Assembly: GCF_028737265.1 (NCBI RefSeq)
Contig: NZ_JAQZAK010000003.1
Location: forward strand, 536,332-600,331
Source: Actinomycetospora callitridis
GTDB lineage: Bacteria; Actinomycetota; Actinomycetes; Mycobacteriales; Pseudonocardiaceae
Reading direction: 5' to 3'
DNA: 64,000 nt
Position numbers and translations under genes: made by a program. The stretch's first letter is position 1. Every line of letters starts with the position of its first letter. Of the stretch, positions 1 through 7,893 are shown piece after piece. Below the pieces are notes generated by a model. The model made no database searches and was not told the origin of the DNA. It was given only the letters and a program-made list of their open reading frames with translations.

Positions 1-106
1 CCACGGCGCGGTCGAGCACCCGGGTCCGCAACAGCCCGTCGCCCACACCCACGACCACCGAAGGGAGGCGAGGAGCCACCCTCGCCCCCATCGACGTCAC
101 GGTCAT
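1..106 (-). CDS. Truncated 5' end of an unidentified gene
   Basis: Only the first 35 codons lie in the window. The ATG at 106 shares a base with the TGA of the double-USP gene upstream (TGATG), so the two are probably cotranscribed and translationally coupled. The visible N-terminus is a short basic lead followed by a hydrophobic strand (VVVGVGDGLLR) that could open an alpha/beta fold such as a receiver or Rossmann-like domain. That is too little to identify the family. Its membership in the stress-island operon is inferred from the overlap only. Confidence 0.5.
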   Translation of the reverse strand, partial: MTVTSMGARVAPRLPSVVVGVGDGLLRTRVLDRAV

Positions 107-993
107 CAGGCCCCCTCACCGGCGTAGGTGCGCTCGGGGCGCGCCCACGTCGCGGCGGCCTGCGGGGGCAGCACCGCGACCGGGCAGGGCGCGAAGCGGA
201 CGAGCTGCTGGCTCGTCGAACCCAGCAGCGCACCCCCGACGGGCCCCCGCGCTCGCGCGCCGAGCGCCACCAGGCTCACGCCCGAGCGGGCGATGTCGAG
301 GAGCGCCTCGCTCGGCCGACCCCGCCGGACCACCTCGCGGACGACGAGCTCCGGGTAGGGCGTGGCCAGACCGGCGACGGCCTCGGCGAGATACCGGCGG
401 CGGGTCTCCTCGTCGGGACCACCGAGGCGCGGGGTGACGCTCGCGACGACGAGCGTGCTCCGGGACCGGTTCGCGACGTCGGCGCTGAACCCGATCGCGC
501 CCAGCGCCTCGACGGAGCCGTCGACACCTACGAGCACCCCCCGCGAGGCCTCGTCCTCGGCGGCCTCCCAGTCCGGGGGCACCACGATCACGGGGCACGC
601 GGCGTGGCCCATCACGTGGGCGACGGTGCGACCGACACCCAGCTCGGCGAGCCCGCTCCCGGGACGCGCACCGATCACCAGCAGGCGCGCGCGGGAGGCC
701 GTCGCGACGAGCGCGGGCCCGGCGACGCCGTCCACCACCGAGAGTCGCACGGGGACCTGCGGTGCCACGGCGCCGGCGACCCGGCGGGCCCGCTCGAGCA
801 GCGCGTGGGCACGCCCGGACGGGCTGCGGAGCTCGTCGTGCGGACGCTCCGAGGGCGGCAGCACCTGGACCAGGTCGAGCGGCAGGTGACGACGCGCGGC
901 CTCGCGCGCCGCCCACCGGACGGCGCCGGCGGTCGCGGGGCTGCCGTCCACGCCGACGAGCACGCCGGCCGATGGCGTCGAATGGTCGATCAT
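106..993 (-). CDS. Tandem-domain universal stress protein
   Basis: A 295-residue protein made of two USP domains. Each starts with the strand VLVGVDGS (residues 11-18 and 153-160). Each has a G-x2-G-x9-G-[ST]-like nucleotide loop near its end (from about residue 109, and GARARGPVGG at about 245-254), followed by CPV-type strands. Two-domain USPs of this size are typical of actinobacteria and of the mycobacterial DosR regulon; members often bind ATP and act in the cytoplasm during hypoxia or growth arrest. The ATG is preceded by AGGAGG at good spacing. The gene overlaps the next one downstream by one base. The first nucleotide loop is less canonical than the second, so ATP binding may be confined to domain 2 (inference). 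Confidence 0.93.
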   Translation of the reverse strand: MIDHSTPSAGVLVGVDGSPATAGAVRWAAREAARRHLPLDLVQVLPPSERPHDELRSPSGRAHALLERARRVAGAVAPQVPVRLSVVDGVAGPALVATASRARLLVIGARPGSGLAELGVGRTVAHVMGHAACPVIVVPPDWEAAEDEASRGVLVGVDGSVEALGAIGFSADVANRSRSTLVVASVTPRLGGPDEETRRRYLAEAVAGLATPYPELVVREVVRRGRPSEALLDIARSGVSLVALGARARGPVGGALLGSTSQQLVRFAPCPVAVLPPQAAATWARPERTYAGEGA

Positions 994-1132
994 GCGGGCC
1001 TCCTCGGGAGGGGACGGCGCCGCGGTCGCGGCCCGCGCACCACGCTCCCGCCGCCTCCCCGTCCCGCGTCAGGGCCCGACGACGCGGACCGGACGGGACC
1101 TCCGGCAGGTCCGTCGGTCCCGGGCCCGTCGC

Positions 1133-1366
1133 TCAGGGCTCCGCCCGGTTCGGGACGGGCGCGGCCACCGCCTGCTGCACGGGGTGGGGCTCGACCCGGG
1201 CATCGGGACCGGGGAACACCAGGCTGCGGTGGTCGTCGTCGAGCCACCGGACCCAGAACGGCGGCGTGCCGTCGGCGTGGGTGACCGCCACGATCTCCCC
1301 CTGTCGGCGGGACGACGCGTCGGTCAGCCCCTCCACGATCAGCCAGTTCCCGACCTGTGCCCTCAT
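1133..1366 (-). CDS. DUF1918 small protein
   Basis: A 77-residue protein matching the DUF1918 pattern: an MRAxVGxxLxVEG start, a central RRQGEIVAV strand, then PPFWVRWLDDDHRSLVFPGPDA, ending in a short variable tail. DUF1918 proteins are small SH3-like beta barrels common in actinobacteria and often located beside stress genes. No biochemical role is established. The gene stands alone on the minus strand between a USP gene and a DUF7144 gene, with about 140 bp of upstream non-coding DNA. Its place in the stress island suggests coregulation, but the intergenic region has only weak matches to the island's inverted-repeat box. Confidence 0.85.
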   Translation of the reverse strand: MRAQVGNWLIVEGLTDASSRRQGEIVAVTHADGTPPFWVRWLDDDHRSLVFPGPDARVEPHPVQQAVAAPVPNRAEP

Positions 1367-1540
1367 CCCGAGCCTCCCTCGCCGCCGTCACCGTGTGGTC
1401 GCTCGAGGTCCTCACACCGGCGCAGCGCCGACCAGGGCCATCCGCACCGGCTCGCTCGGGACCTCCGGCAGGGGCCGGAGCGCACCGGACGCGGGTCCGG
1501 TCCGGTCGGCCTCGGGCGCCGACCGGACCGACCGGGGGTG

Positions 1541-2014
1541 TCAGCGCCGCGCGAGCACCCGCTCGTCCCACGTGGTGATCAGCGCGTAGAGCACGATCAC
1601 GTCGAGTGCGATCACGAGGATCGACCACACCGGCGCGGCGGCGACAAACGTCAGGTGCAGGATCGCGGAGAGCGCCACGAGGGCGACCGCCGTCCCACGC
1701 GCCCAGCTCGGCGCCTCGCCCAGCAGGCTCGCCCCGACGATCGCGACGAGTGCGCCGAGTGCCAGGTGCACCCATCCCCACCCCGCCAGCGACAGCACGA
1801 ACACCGCGCCGCCGACGGTGACGAAGTACGACGGGGTCAGCACGGCGACCAGGCCCTCGATCACACCGAAGACACCGACGACCACCATCACGACGGCCCC
1901 GAAGCGCACCCATCCGGCCGCCCCACTCCGCTCCTGCCCGGTCCCCATCGAGGCCGGACCAGCACCCGTCCCCGGTGCCCCGCGGTAGTCCCTCGGATCG
2001 GTCTGCTGGGTCAT
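1541..2014 (-). CDS. DUF7144-type four-helix membrane protein
   Basis: A 157-residue protein with a polar N-terminal tail of about 35 residues (Gly/Pro/Gln rich), then four hydrophobic segments at about 38-60, 67-82, 84-100 and 105-145. The motif VIEGLVAVL...SYFVTVGG and the following WGWVHLALG are characteristic of the actinobacterial DUF7144 family. Function is unknown. The start was placed at the ATG at 2014 because the protein there begins with MTQQ and matches family length; the longer open frame upstream is arginine-rich noise. A GGGAC-CAAC-GGCCC box lies 73 bp upstream, suggesting control by the DosR-like regulator. Confidence 0.85.
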   Translation of the reverse strand: MTQQTDPRDYRGAPGTGAGPASMGTGQERSGAAGWVRFGAVVMVVVGVFGVIEGLVAVLTPSYFVTVGGAVFVLSLAGWGWVHLALGALVAIVGASLLGEAPSWARGTAVALVALSAILHLTFVAAAPVWSILVIALDVIVLYALITTWDERVLARR

Positions 2015-2087
2015 GACGTCTCCACCTCCCGGCGATACGACGGACACTCGTCGAGAGGACCGTCCCGCCACCCCCGGGCGCCGGGCA

Positions 2088-2101
2088 GGGACCAACGGCC
2101 C
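2088..2101. promoter_or_regulatory. DosR-like box upstream of the DUF7144 gene
   Basis: GGGACCAACGGCCC, a 5-4-5 inverted repeat of the form GGGnC-N4-GnCCC, 73 bp ahead of the start codon at 2014. The geometry equals the DosR box core (GGGAC-N4-GTCCC). Assignment to the local DosR homologue is an inference. Confidence 0.5.
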
Positions 2102-2244
2102 CCCCGAGGGCGGCCCACGGTCCCGGTTCCGCTCGCCCGGACGTGAAACCGGTGGAGAGACGCCCCGCGCGGGCCTCCGTCCCCGCGGAGATCCTCGGCC
2201 GGAGTCGCGGCCCTCGGGTGATCGTCGGCGAGCGGAGGGCCGAC

Positions 2245-2628
2245 CTAGAGTTCCTCCCTCGCCGAGGGCCCCGTGGTCCGGCGACCGCCGGGCCGTCGGC
2301 TGCGCTCGCCTCCCCCCGTGAGAGCCGCCGACGGTGCCGGTCGGGTCGGGTCGCGCGGCGGGAGTCGCCGAGGAAGGCCGTCCTGCAGCCGCTGCCGGGC
2401 CAGCCTCTCGAGCAGTTCCGGCAGCGCACCGGGTGGCGCCCCGTCGAGATCGCGCCGGCACTGATCCACCGTGCGGGACACGACCGCGGCGCGCTGGGCC
2501 GGGAACTCCACGGAGAGGCGTGCCACGGCGCCCGCGGTGGCGGAGGCGTCGTCGTCGTGGTGGCCGCCGGGCGCGGCGGTGCGGCCGGGTGCGTCCGGCT
2601 CGGGGCCGGGCGGGCGTCGAGAACTCAT
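2245..2628 (-). CDS. Three-helix-bundle dimerisation-domain-like small protein
   Basis: A 127-residue protein. Residues 34-83 (AVARLSVEFPAQR then VVSRTVDQCRRDLDGA, then LPELLERLARQRLQ) resemble the actinobacterial three-helix bundle dimerisation domain: a helix with RLxxxFP, then V.R.V..CR..., then a third LxE..AR..L helix. The N-terminal 30 residues are disordered and include an HHDDD run; the C-terminal 40 are basic and low complexity. The ATG at 2628 was chosen because the domain begins soon after it. A DosR-like box sits 90 bp upstream. The family is recognised from memory only and the role is unknown. The low-complexity tail leaves some doubt about where the true stop-proximal coding ends. 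Confidence 0.6.
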   Translation of the reverse strand: MSSRRPPGPEPDAPGRTAAPGGHHDDDASATAGAVARLSVEFPAQRAAVVSRTVDQCRRDLDGAPPGALPELLERLARQRLQDGLPRRLPPRDPTRPAPSAALTGGGERSRRPGGRRTTGPSAREEL

Positions 2629-2718
2629 CGCGTCCTGTCGTGGTCCTTCCCGGGACGGCGCCGGTCGGTGACGCTGTGGCGACCCCGTCACCGTGGACGG
2701 GGTGGACCCGCGTCGGCA

Positions 2719-2732
2719 GGGTCGAACGTCCC
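2719..2732. promoter_or_regulatory. DosR-like box upstream of the three-helix-bundle gene
   Basis: GGGTCGAACGTCCC, 90 bp ahead of the ATG at 2628. The same 14-mer, with the same flanking CA and GA, recurs at 7894-7907 ahead of devR. Exact recurrence of a 14-mer in two intergenic regions makes a shared binding site likely. Confidence 0.6.
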
Positions 2733-2776
2733 GAGTGGGGGGAGGCGCGCGTTCGGCCGTCGGTACCCGGCTCGGG

Positions 2777-3718
2777 TCACCGTGCGGCCACCTCGACACG
2801 CGCCTCGGCCCGTCGCCCGGGCCCGCCACCGGGCGGAGGGACGACCGCGACGGGACAGGGTGCCCGGTGCACCATCGCGCGGCCCACCGAACCGAGCAGG
2901 AGCCCGGTGAACCCACCGCGGCCGCGGGACCCGACGACCAGGAGGCGCGCCCCGCGGGCGCGGTCGAGCAACGCCCGGGAGGGGTGGGAGCGCTCCACGA
3001 CGGTGGACACCGCGAGATCGGGGTACGCCGCCGACCGGCCGGCGAGCTGCTCGGCGAGCACCCGCCTCTCGTCGTCGACGATCGCATCCCAGCCCAGCAG
3101 CGGCTCCGTCACCGGGTCGAAGAGCGGGTCCCACCACGTGTGGACCGCGACGAGCGGGCAGCCGGCGAGGTCCGCGGCCACGACGGCGAAATCGATCGCG
3201 GCGTCGCTGACCGGCGAGCCGTCGACCCCGACGACCACGGGTGCCGCGGGATCGGTGGGCTCGTCGCCGCGGACCACGACGACCGGGGCCACGGCGTGGG
3301 CGGCCACCGACGAGGCCACCGACCCGACGAGCGTGCCACCGAGTCCGCCGGTGCCCTGCTCACCCACGACGAGCAGGGCGTCGTCCGCCCGCTCGAGCAG
3401 GGCCGGTGCGGCCGCACCGTCCACGAGCTCCTCGGTGACGGTCACCGACGGGGCCGCCTCGTGCGCCACCGCCACGGCCCGTGCGGCGATCTGGCGGGCG
3501 TGGTCGAGGAGATCCTGCTGGTAACGACGCCACAGCGAGGCGTCGGCGACGAGGGAGGGGTCGACCCCGCCGTAGGCGTGGACGACGTGCAGGTCCCGGC
3601 CCCGGAACACTGCGGTGCGCGCCGCCCACCCGACGGCGCGCAGCGACGACTCGGAGCCGTCGGCACCCACCACGACCGGCCGGCCCGTCCCGCCGACGTC
3701 GCTCGACACGCCGGCCAT
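2777..3718 (-). CDS. Tandem-domain universal stress protein
   Basis: A 313-residue two-domain USP. Domain 1 opens with PVVVGADGSE (about residues 14-23) and has the nucleotide loop GEQGTGGLGG...GS. Domain 2 opens with [10 protein letters not shown] and has GSRGRGGFTG...GS followed by CPVAVVPP. Both loops fit G-x2-G-x9-G-[ST], so both domains may bind ATP. The ATG at 3718 overlaps the stop of the small beta-repeat gene upstream by one base (TGATG), so translation is probably coupled. Cytoplasmic; probably a dormancy or hypoxia factor, by analogy with DosR-regulated mycobacterial USPs. Confidence 0.93.
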   Translation of the reverse strand: MAGVSSDVGGTGRPVVVGADGSESSLRAVGWAARTAVFRGRDLHVVHAYGGVDPSLVADASLWRRYQQDLLDHARQIAARAVAVAHEAAPSVTVTEELVDGAAAPALLERADDALLVVGEQGTGGLGGTLVGSVASSVAAHAVAPVVVVRGDEPTDPAAPVVVGVDGSPVSDAAIDFAVVAADLAGCPLVAVHTWWDPLFDPVTEPLLGWDAIVDDERRVLAEQLAGRSAAYPDLAVSTVVERSHPSRALLDRARGARLLVVGSRGRGGFTGLLLGSVGRAMVHRAPCPVAVVPPPGGGPGRRAEARVEVAAR

Positions 3719-3912
3719 CAGGCGGCCGCCGCGTGGCGGGGAGCCCGCGTCCCGACGACGGCCCCGATGTGCACGTGCGCGAAGTCCTCGACGACACCGT
3801 CGTCGAGGACCCGCCCGATCCGCACACCGGCGAAGTCCCGGACGTCGCCCTCGGCGTCCACCCGACCGATCGCCACTCCGCCGTGGTCGGCCACCCTGCG
3901 GTCCGCGTCCAT
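3718..3912 (-). CDS. 64-residue internally repeated beta-strand protein
   Basis: A small protein built from successive copies of a unit of about 10-15 residues: GGVAIGRVDAEGDVRDF, AGVRIGRVLDDGVVEDF, AHVHIGAVV. Each copy has the form xVxIGxVxxxGxVxDF. The pattern predicts a compact repeated beta-hairpin fold, perhaps like the so-called 4-fold beta-flower domain; that comparison is from memory and uncertain. The ATG at 3912 has a GAGGAGAG ribosome site. Its stop overlaps the start of the downstream USP gene by one base, so it is the first gene of a two-gene unit. Function unknown. Confidence 0.75.
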   Translation of the reverse strand: MDADRRVADHGGVAIGRVDAEGDVRDFAGVRIGRVLDDGVVEDFAHVHIGAVVGTRAPRHAAAA

Positions 3913-4047
3913 CGTGCTCTCCTCTCCTCGACGGGGTTTCCTCGTCCTGGGCGAGACTCGGGGGTGTCGTCCACCGGCGCCCGGGTCCTCCGGGCCCCGT
4001 CGGGCGGGCCGATCGTCGCGGCACCGGCGCTCCTCCCGCACACACGC

Positions 4048-4078
4048 GGGGCCGGACCGCCGTCGGCGGCCCGGCCCC
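4048..4078. terminator. GC-rich hairpin after hsp20
   Basis: Two 14-base arms (4048-4061 and 4065-4078) pair with one mismatch around a 3-base loop. The hairpin lies 10 bp past the hsp20 stop on the minus strand. There is no U tract, which is usual for actinobacterial hairpin terminators. Confidence 0.5.
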
Positions 4079-4088
4079 GGGGCGGGAC

Positions 4089-4559
4089 TCAGCCCTTCTC
4101 GATGGCGACGGTCGTGGGTTCCTCGCCCGTGGCCGTCTCGGGCATCGGGACCCGGACCGTGAGGATCCCGTCCTTGTAGGACGCAACCACCGTCGAGGGA
4201 TCGACACCGTCCGGCAGGGGCAGGCGGCGGGCGAAGGTGCCGTAGCGCAGCTCGTGCCGGTGGTACCCCTTGTCCTCGGTGTCCTCCGCGATCCTGCGCT
4301 CCGCGCGGAGGTCGAGCATCCCGTTGGCCACGGTCAGGCTGAGGTCCTTGTCCGGGTCGATACCGGGCACCTCGGCCTTGATCACCAGGTCACCGTTCTC
4401 CCGGTACTCGTCGACCTTGATCACCTCCTCCGGGGCACGCATCGACGGCGGATCCCACGCCCGCAGGGGAAGGGCGCGCATCCAGTCGTCGAACATCCGG
4501 TCGAACTGTCGGAAGACGTCGGCCGAGGTCGCGGGTGTCTGGCGTCGGATCAATGACAT
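4089..4559 (-). CDS. Hsp20 small heat-shock protein
   Basis: A 156-residue alpha-crystallin-type chaperone. The N-terminal arm carries FRQFDRMFDDWM (about residues 16-27). The alpha-crystallin domain spans about 45-145, with KAEVPGIDPDKDLSLTV, then the conserved YGTFARRLPLPDGVD and A-x-[YF]-K-D-G-I-L-T-V, closing in RVPMPE. Such proteins form oligomers that hold unfolded proteins; HspX of the mycobacterial DosR regulon is the closest functional parallel (inference). Start: the ATG at 4559 gives the normal MSLIRR opening. A DosR-like box lies 49 bp upstream and a hairpin follows the stop. Confidence 0.95.
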   Translation of the reverse strand: MSLIRRQTPATSADVFRQFDRMFDDWMRALPLRAWDPPSMRAPEEVIKVDEYRENGDLVIKAEVPGIDPDKDLSLTVANGMLDLRAERRIAEDTEDKGYHRHELRYGTFARRLPLPDGVDPSTVVASYKDGILTVRVPMPETATGEEPTTVAIEKG

Positions 4560-4608
4560 GTTCTCCACCTCCGGGCCCGACGTTCCGACCCGACCCGGTC
4601 CACCCCCA

Positions 4609-4622
4609 GGGTCGAAGGACCC
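4609..4622. promoter_or_regulatory. DosR-like box upstream of hsp20
   Basis: GGGTCGAAGGACCC, with perfectly complementary 5-base arms around GAAG, 49 bp ahead of the hsp20 ATG at 4559. The close position may overlap the -35 region. Regulator assignment is inferred. Confidence 0.6.
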
Positions 4623-4781
4623 GCGACCGAGGTCGTCCGGCCCTGCGGCCCGGGGCGTGCGGCCGTGCGTGACGACCGTCCCGCGCCGTCCGACCCTGCG
4701 TCGCCGGTGCGGGTTCCGTCCGGAGGACCGGCGCCGTCCTTCCCCCTGCGGCCCGGGCAGGGCCAGGGGCCCGGTCGACAC

Positions 4782-4795
4782 CGGCCGATCGACCC
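4782..4795. promoter_or_regulatory. Degenerate DosR-like box upstream of the single-domain USP gene
   Basis: CGGCCGATCGACCC, one mismatch to GGGnC-N4-GnCCC, 35 bp ahead of the ATG at 4831. It is weaker than the other boxes and is listed because spacing and context match. Confidence 0.35.
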
Positions 4796-4830
4796 TGCCC
4801 CCAGCCGGCGTCGACGGACACTCTGACCCC

Positions 4831-5397
4831 ATGGACGATGAGCTCCCGGGCCGCGACGCACACGACACCGCGAGCGGGCGCACCGCTCGTGCGGAGGGGA
4901 TCGCGCTCGTCGTCGCCGGGTACGACGACTCGGAGGAGGCCGTCGAGGCCGTGGGCTGGGCTGCATCGCTGGCCCGGCGGACCGGCAGCGCCCTCCGGGT
5001 CGTCTGGGCCTGGAAGATCCGGGACGTCTGGGACACGGCGGTGGCCGCCGACGACCAGCACTCCGGCCCTCACCTGGCCGAGCTCGAGGAGGTCGCACGG
5101 CGCCATCTGACCGACGTCCTCACCGAACTCCTGGGCCTCGACGCCGCACACGTCGACGTCCACCTGCGCCAGGGGCCCGACTCGGCGGACATCCTGCTCC
5201 ACGCTGCCGCCGACGCGGACATCCTCGTCGTGGGGTCCCGCGGACGGGGACGCGCCGCCTCGGCCGTCCTCGGTTCCGTGACCGCCCGGTGCGTGCGCGA
5301 CTCGCCGGTCCCGGTGCTCGTGATCCCGCACCGCATGGTGCGGTCTGCGGCCGAGGCCCCCGAGCCGATCACCGTGGGCCGGCGGCACGAGCCGTGA
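4831..5397 (+). CDS. Single-domain universal stress protein
   Basis: A 188-residue USP with a 22-residue polar N-terminal extension. The first strand is ALVVAGYDDSEEA, so the usual VDGS is YDDS. The nucleotide loop GSRGRGRAAS...GS is followed by SPVPVLVIP and a short C-terminal tail. It is the only island USP on the plus strand and is divergent from hsp20 across a 271-bp intergenic region with boxes facing both ways. The ATG at 4831 lacks an obvious ribosome site, so a leaderless or weakly initiated message is possible. Likely an ATP-binding stress protein. Confidence 0.9.
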   Translation: MDDELPGRDAHDTASGRTARAEGIALVVAGYDDSEEAVEAVGWAASLARRTGSALRVVWAWKIRDVWDTAVAADDQHSGPHLAELEEVARRHLTDVLTELLGLDAAHVDVHLRQGPDSADILLHAAADADILVVGSRGRGRAASAVLGSVTARCVRDSPVPVLVIPHRMVRSAAEAPEPITVGRRHEP

Positions 5398-5475
5398 TGT
5401 AGACCCCCTACGGCCCGCCCGGGCGGGGAGGGGCCGTTGGGCAGGCGGGCGGCCGGGCGGCACGGGCAGCCGGGG

Positions 5476-6381
5476 CTACCGCGAGGGCCGGGAGCGCCCG
5501 CCCGCACCCGGGGGAACGATCGCCACCGGGCACGTCGCCCTCCGCACGAGGCCGGGGCGCGTCTGCGGGCGGCGATGCCGGCCGTGCTCCCCCACCCCGA
5601 GCACCACGAGCTCCGCATCGCGGGCCTGGTCGGCCAGCACCCGGTCCGCGCGCTCCTCGGCGAGGACGACACGGACTCCGGCCGGACGCGCCGATCCCAG
5701 CTCCGGAACGTCCTCGCCGAGCAGCCGCACATCCTTGCCGGCCCGCACCACCACGAGAGGAACACCGCGGGACGCGGCCCGGAGCGCGGCGAACCGCAGA
5801 GCGCCCCGACAGCCCTCCGAGCCGTCGTCCCCGACCACGACGGGGGCGTGGCCCTCCGCCCTCTCGCGCGCCCGCGCGTCACAGTGGTGGGGCACGAGGA
5901 CGACCGGCACGGCGACCTCACCGGCCAGGCCCCGGGTGGTCCTGCCCAGGGTGAGCTCCCCGAGCCTGCCGAATCCGTCGCTGCCGAGGACGAGCAGGGA
6001 GGCGACGCGCGCCTGGGCCCGCAGCACCGCGACAGGATCGCTCTCGACCAGGTCTTCGACGATCGGGAGGTCCGGCGCGACGCGGCGGGCGACGAGCCGC
6101 ATCTCCCGCAGTTCCTGACGGGCCAGCAAGAACAGGCCCTGCTCGGCGTCGACACCGACGAACGAGCGCCCCGGATAGCCTCCGCGGGGGACCACCAGCC
6201 CCTGCACCAGCCGGAGAGCGACGCCGCGGTCCCGGGCCTCGGCGGCGGCCCAGTGGACGGCCGCGCCGGCCCGTCCCCCGAGCGGCACGCCCACCACGAC
6301 GTCCGCGCCCGCCCTCGTCGACGTCGGCGCTGGTGTTTCGGGGTCGCCCGCGGTCTGCGCGGAGACCATCGGATCCGACAC
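5476..6381 (-). CDS. Tandem-domain universal stress protein, first domain degenerate
   Basis: About 301 residues, two USP domains. Domain 1 begins DVVVGVPLGGRAG in place of VVVGVDGS and has a loop around GSDGFGRLGE. Domain 2 begins PVVVGDDGSEG but its late loop (GVGEHGRHRR) lacks the normal G-[ST] end. Each domain thus lacks one canonical nucleotide element, so ATP binding is doubtful. The GTG at 6381 was preferred over the ATG at 6369 because AGGAGG sits 6 bases before the GTG. A DosR-like box lies 54 bp upstream. Confidence 0.88.
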   Translation of the reverse strand: MSDPMVSAQTAGDPETPAPTSTRAGADVVVGVPLGGRAGAAVHWAAAEARDRGVALRLVQGLVVPRGGYPGRSFVGVDAEQGLFLLARQELREMRLVARRVAPDLPIVEDLVESDPVAVLRAQARVASLLVLGSDGFGRLGELTLGRTTRGLAGEVAVPVVLVPHHCDARARERAEGHAPVVVGDDGSEGCRGALRFAALRAASRGVPLVVVRAGKDVRLLGEDVPELGSARPAGVRVVLAEERADRVLADQARDAELVVLGVGEHGRHRRPQTRPGLVRRATCPVAIVPPGAGGRSRPSR

Positions 6382-6435
6382 GGCCCACCTCCTCGTCCTG
6401 CTGCGAGGGTCGCGTCCCACGGCGGGCGGCGGCCA

Positions 6436-6449
6436 GGGTCGGAGGGCCC
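6436..6449. promoter_or_regulatory. DosR-like box upstream of a tandem USP gene
   Basis: GGGTCGGAGGGCCC, fitting GGGnC-N4-GnCCC, 54 bp ahead of the GTG start at 6381. Confidence 0.5.
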
Positions 6450-6506
6450 TGTGACCCGGGTCGACCGACCGTCGAGCGCCCGAACGCTCGGGATGACGTG
6501 CGGGAC

Positions 6507-7043
6507 CTACGGCCGCCGTCGCGACCTCGTGCTCGGCGGGGCGGGGCGATCCGTGAGCACCCCCGGGACGACGATCACCGGGCAGCGGGCCCGGCGCAGA
6601 CACCCGACGGCCACCGACGCCACGGTTTCCGAGTCCTCGCCGTGGCCCACAACGAGGGCGGCGGCCTCGGCGGACTCCCGGACGAGCACGTCGGCGGGAC
6701 GGCCGGGCACGGCCCGGGTCTCGATCACCACCGGTCCCTCCGCGACGAGCGCCGCGAGCCCGGGGTCGGACAGCACGTCGTCGACGAAGGCCCGCAACGT
6801 CGCCTCCTCGGCCTCGTGGACCGCGGCACGGTCAGGCACCGGCAGCAGGTCGCCCCCGGGCAACGCGGCGAGGGCACCCCAGAAGTAGCCCGCGGCGTCG
6901 TAGGCCGTGACGACCGTGAGCCGGCCACCGCACGCCGAGGCTCGGCGCACGGCCTCGGCGAGGGCACTCCGCGAGCTGGTCGAGCCGTTGACCCCACACA
7001 GGACTCGCGGGCCGTCGTCGCGGCGGTCGCGGGACACCGTCAC
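6507..7043 (-). CDS. Single-domain universal stress protein, atypical
   Basis: A 178-residue protein with the USP opening RVLCGVNGSTSSRSAL (about residues 13-28) and late strands ALVVGHGEDSE...CPVIVVPG. The usual glycine-rich nucleotide loop is replaced by GHGEDSETVASVAVG, so it probably belongs to the non-ATP-binding USPs (inference). The middle has a Tyr/Trp-containing insertion (AAGYFWGALAALPGG). The start is a GTG at 7043 with a poor ribosome site. A DosR-like box lies 56 bp upstream. Confidence 0.82.
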   Translation of the reverse strand: MTVSRDRRDDGPRVLCGVNGSTSSRSALAEAVRRASACGGRLTVVTAYDAAGYFWGALAALPGGDLLPVPDRAAVHEAEEATLRAFVDDVLSDPGLAALVAEGPVVIETRAVPGRPADVLVRESAEAAALVVGHGEDSETVASVAVGCLRRARCPVIVVPGVLTDRPAPPSTRSRRRP

Positions 7044-7099
7044 GCCCGCTGTTCTGCCGTCATGACGAGGACCCTGCTCGCCACGTTGACTTTCCGTGA

Positions 7100-7113
7100 G
7101 GGTCGATGGTCCC
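7100..7113. promoter_or_regulatory. DosR-like box upstream of an atypical USP gene
   Basis: GGGTCGATGGTCCC, fitting GGGnC-N4-GnCCC, in the 94-bp gap between the devR stop and the USP start at 7043, 56 bp ahead of that start. Confidence 0.55.
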
Positions 7114-7137
7114 GACGAGTCCCGTCGATCGGGCCCG

Positions 7138-7776
7138 TCAGTACTCCTCGGGCTTGACCTTGTTCGCGAGGACGGCGGCCTGCACCCGGCGTTGCATCCC
7201 CAACTTCGCCAACAACGCCGACACGTAGTTCTTCACCGTCTTCTCCGCCAGGTACATCCGCTGACCGATCTCCCGATTCGTCAGCCCCTCCCCGATGAGC
7301 CCCAGCACCTCCCGCTCCTTGACCGTCAGCTCCGCCAACGGATCCGGAGCCTCACTGCGCGACCGCAGCCGACCCATGAGGGCACTCGCCGCGCGACCGT
7401 CCAGCAACGAACCCCCCGCCCCCACCTCCCGCACCGCATTCACGATGTCGTTGCCCCGCACGTCCTTGATCACATAACCCGCGGCTCCGGCCAGCACCGC
7501 GTCGAACATCGCCTGCTCATCGGTGTACGAGGTCAACATCAGACACGCCAAGGCCGGCATCCGGGACCGCAACTCCCGGCACAGTTCGATCCCGGTGCCG
7601 TCCGGCAGGCGTACATCGAGCACCGCCACCTGGGGGCGCAACGCCGGGATCCGACCCAGGGCCTCGGCCACCGACCCCGCCTCACCCACCACCTCGAGGT
7701 CCTCGTGGCCGTCCAGCAGGTCCGCCACCCCCCGCCGCACCACCTCGTGATCATCCACCAGGAACACCGTCGTCAC
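7138..7776 (-). CDS. devR: DosR/DevR-type NarL-family response regulator
   Basis: A 212-residue regulator. The receiver domain has the acidic pair D8/D9, phospho-acceptor D54 (VLDVRLPDG), T82 and K104. A linker leads to a LuxR-type HTH from about residue 148, with recognition helix [10 protein letters not shown] holding K179, K182 and N183. All these positions carry the same numbers as in Mycobacterium tuberculosis DosR, which also supports the GTG start at 7776 (AAGGAG 6 bases upstream). DosR activates hypoxia, NO and CO dormancy genes. The gene lies among USP and hsp20 genes that carry DosR-like boxes, and has one such box 117 bp upstream, suggesting autoregulation. No sensor kinase gene is present in the window. 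Confidence 0.95.
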   Translation of the reverse strand: MTTVFLVDDHEVVRRGVADLLDGHEDLEVVGEAGSVAEALGRIPALRPQVAVLDVRLPDGTGIELCRELRSRMPALACLMLTSYTDEQAMFDAVLAGAAGYVIKDVRGNDIVNAVREVGAGGSLLDGRAASALMGRLRSRSEAPDPLAELTVKEREVLGLIGEGLTNREIGQRMYLAEKTVKNYVSALLAKLGMQRRVQAAVLANKVKPEEY

Positions 7777-7893
7777 GACACGCTCCTTCTCCTGCAGCTC
7801 GTCGGGTTCGGGGAGGGACGGACCGGGGCCGACGAGCGTGAACGCGACGACATCCGTGGTCGCCAGCATCGTCCCTCGCGGAGACGACGGGCA

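Noticed and set aside
3983..3997. GGGTC-N5-GGCCC upstream of the beta-repeat/USP pair as a DosR-like box
   Set aside because: The spacer is five bases, not four, so it does not fit the repeat geometry. It could be a variant but was not counted.
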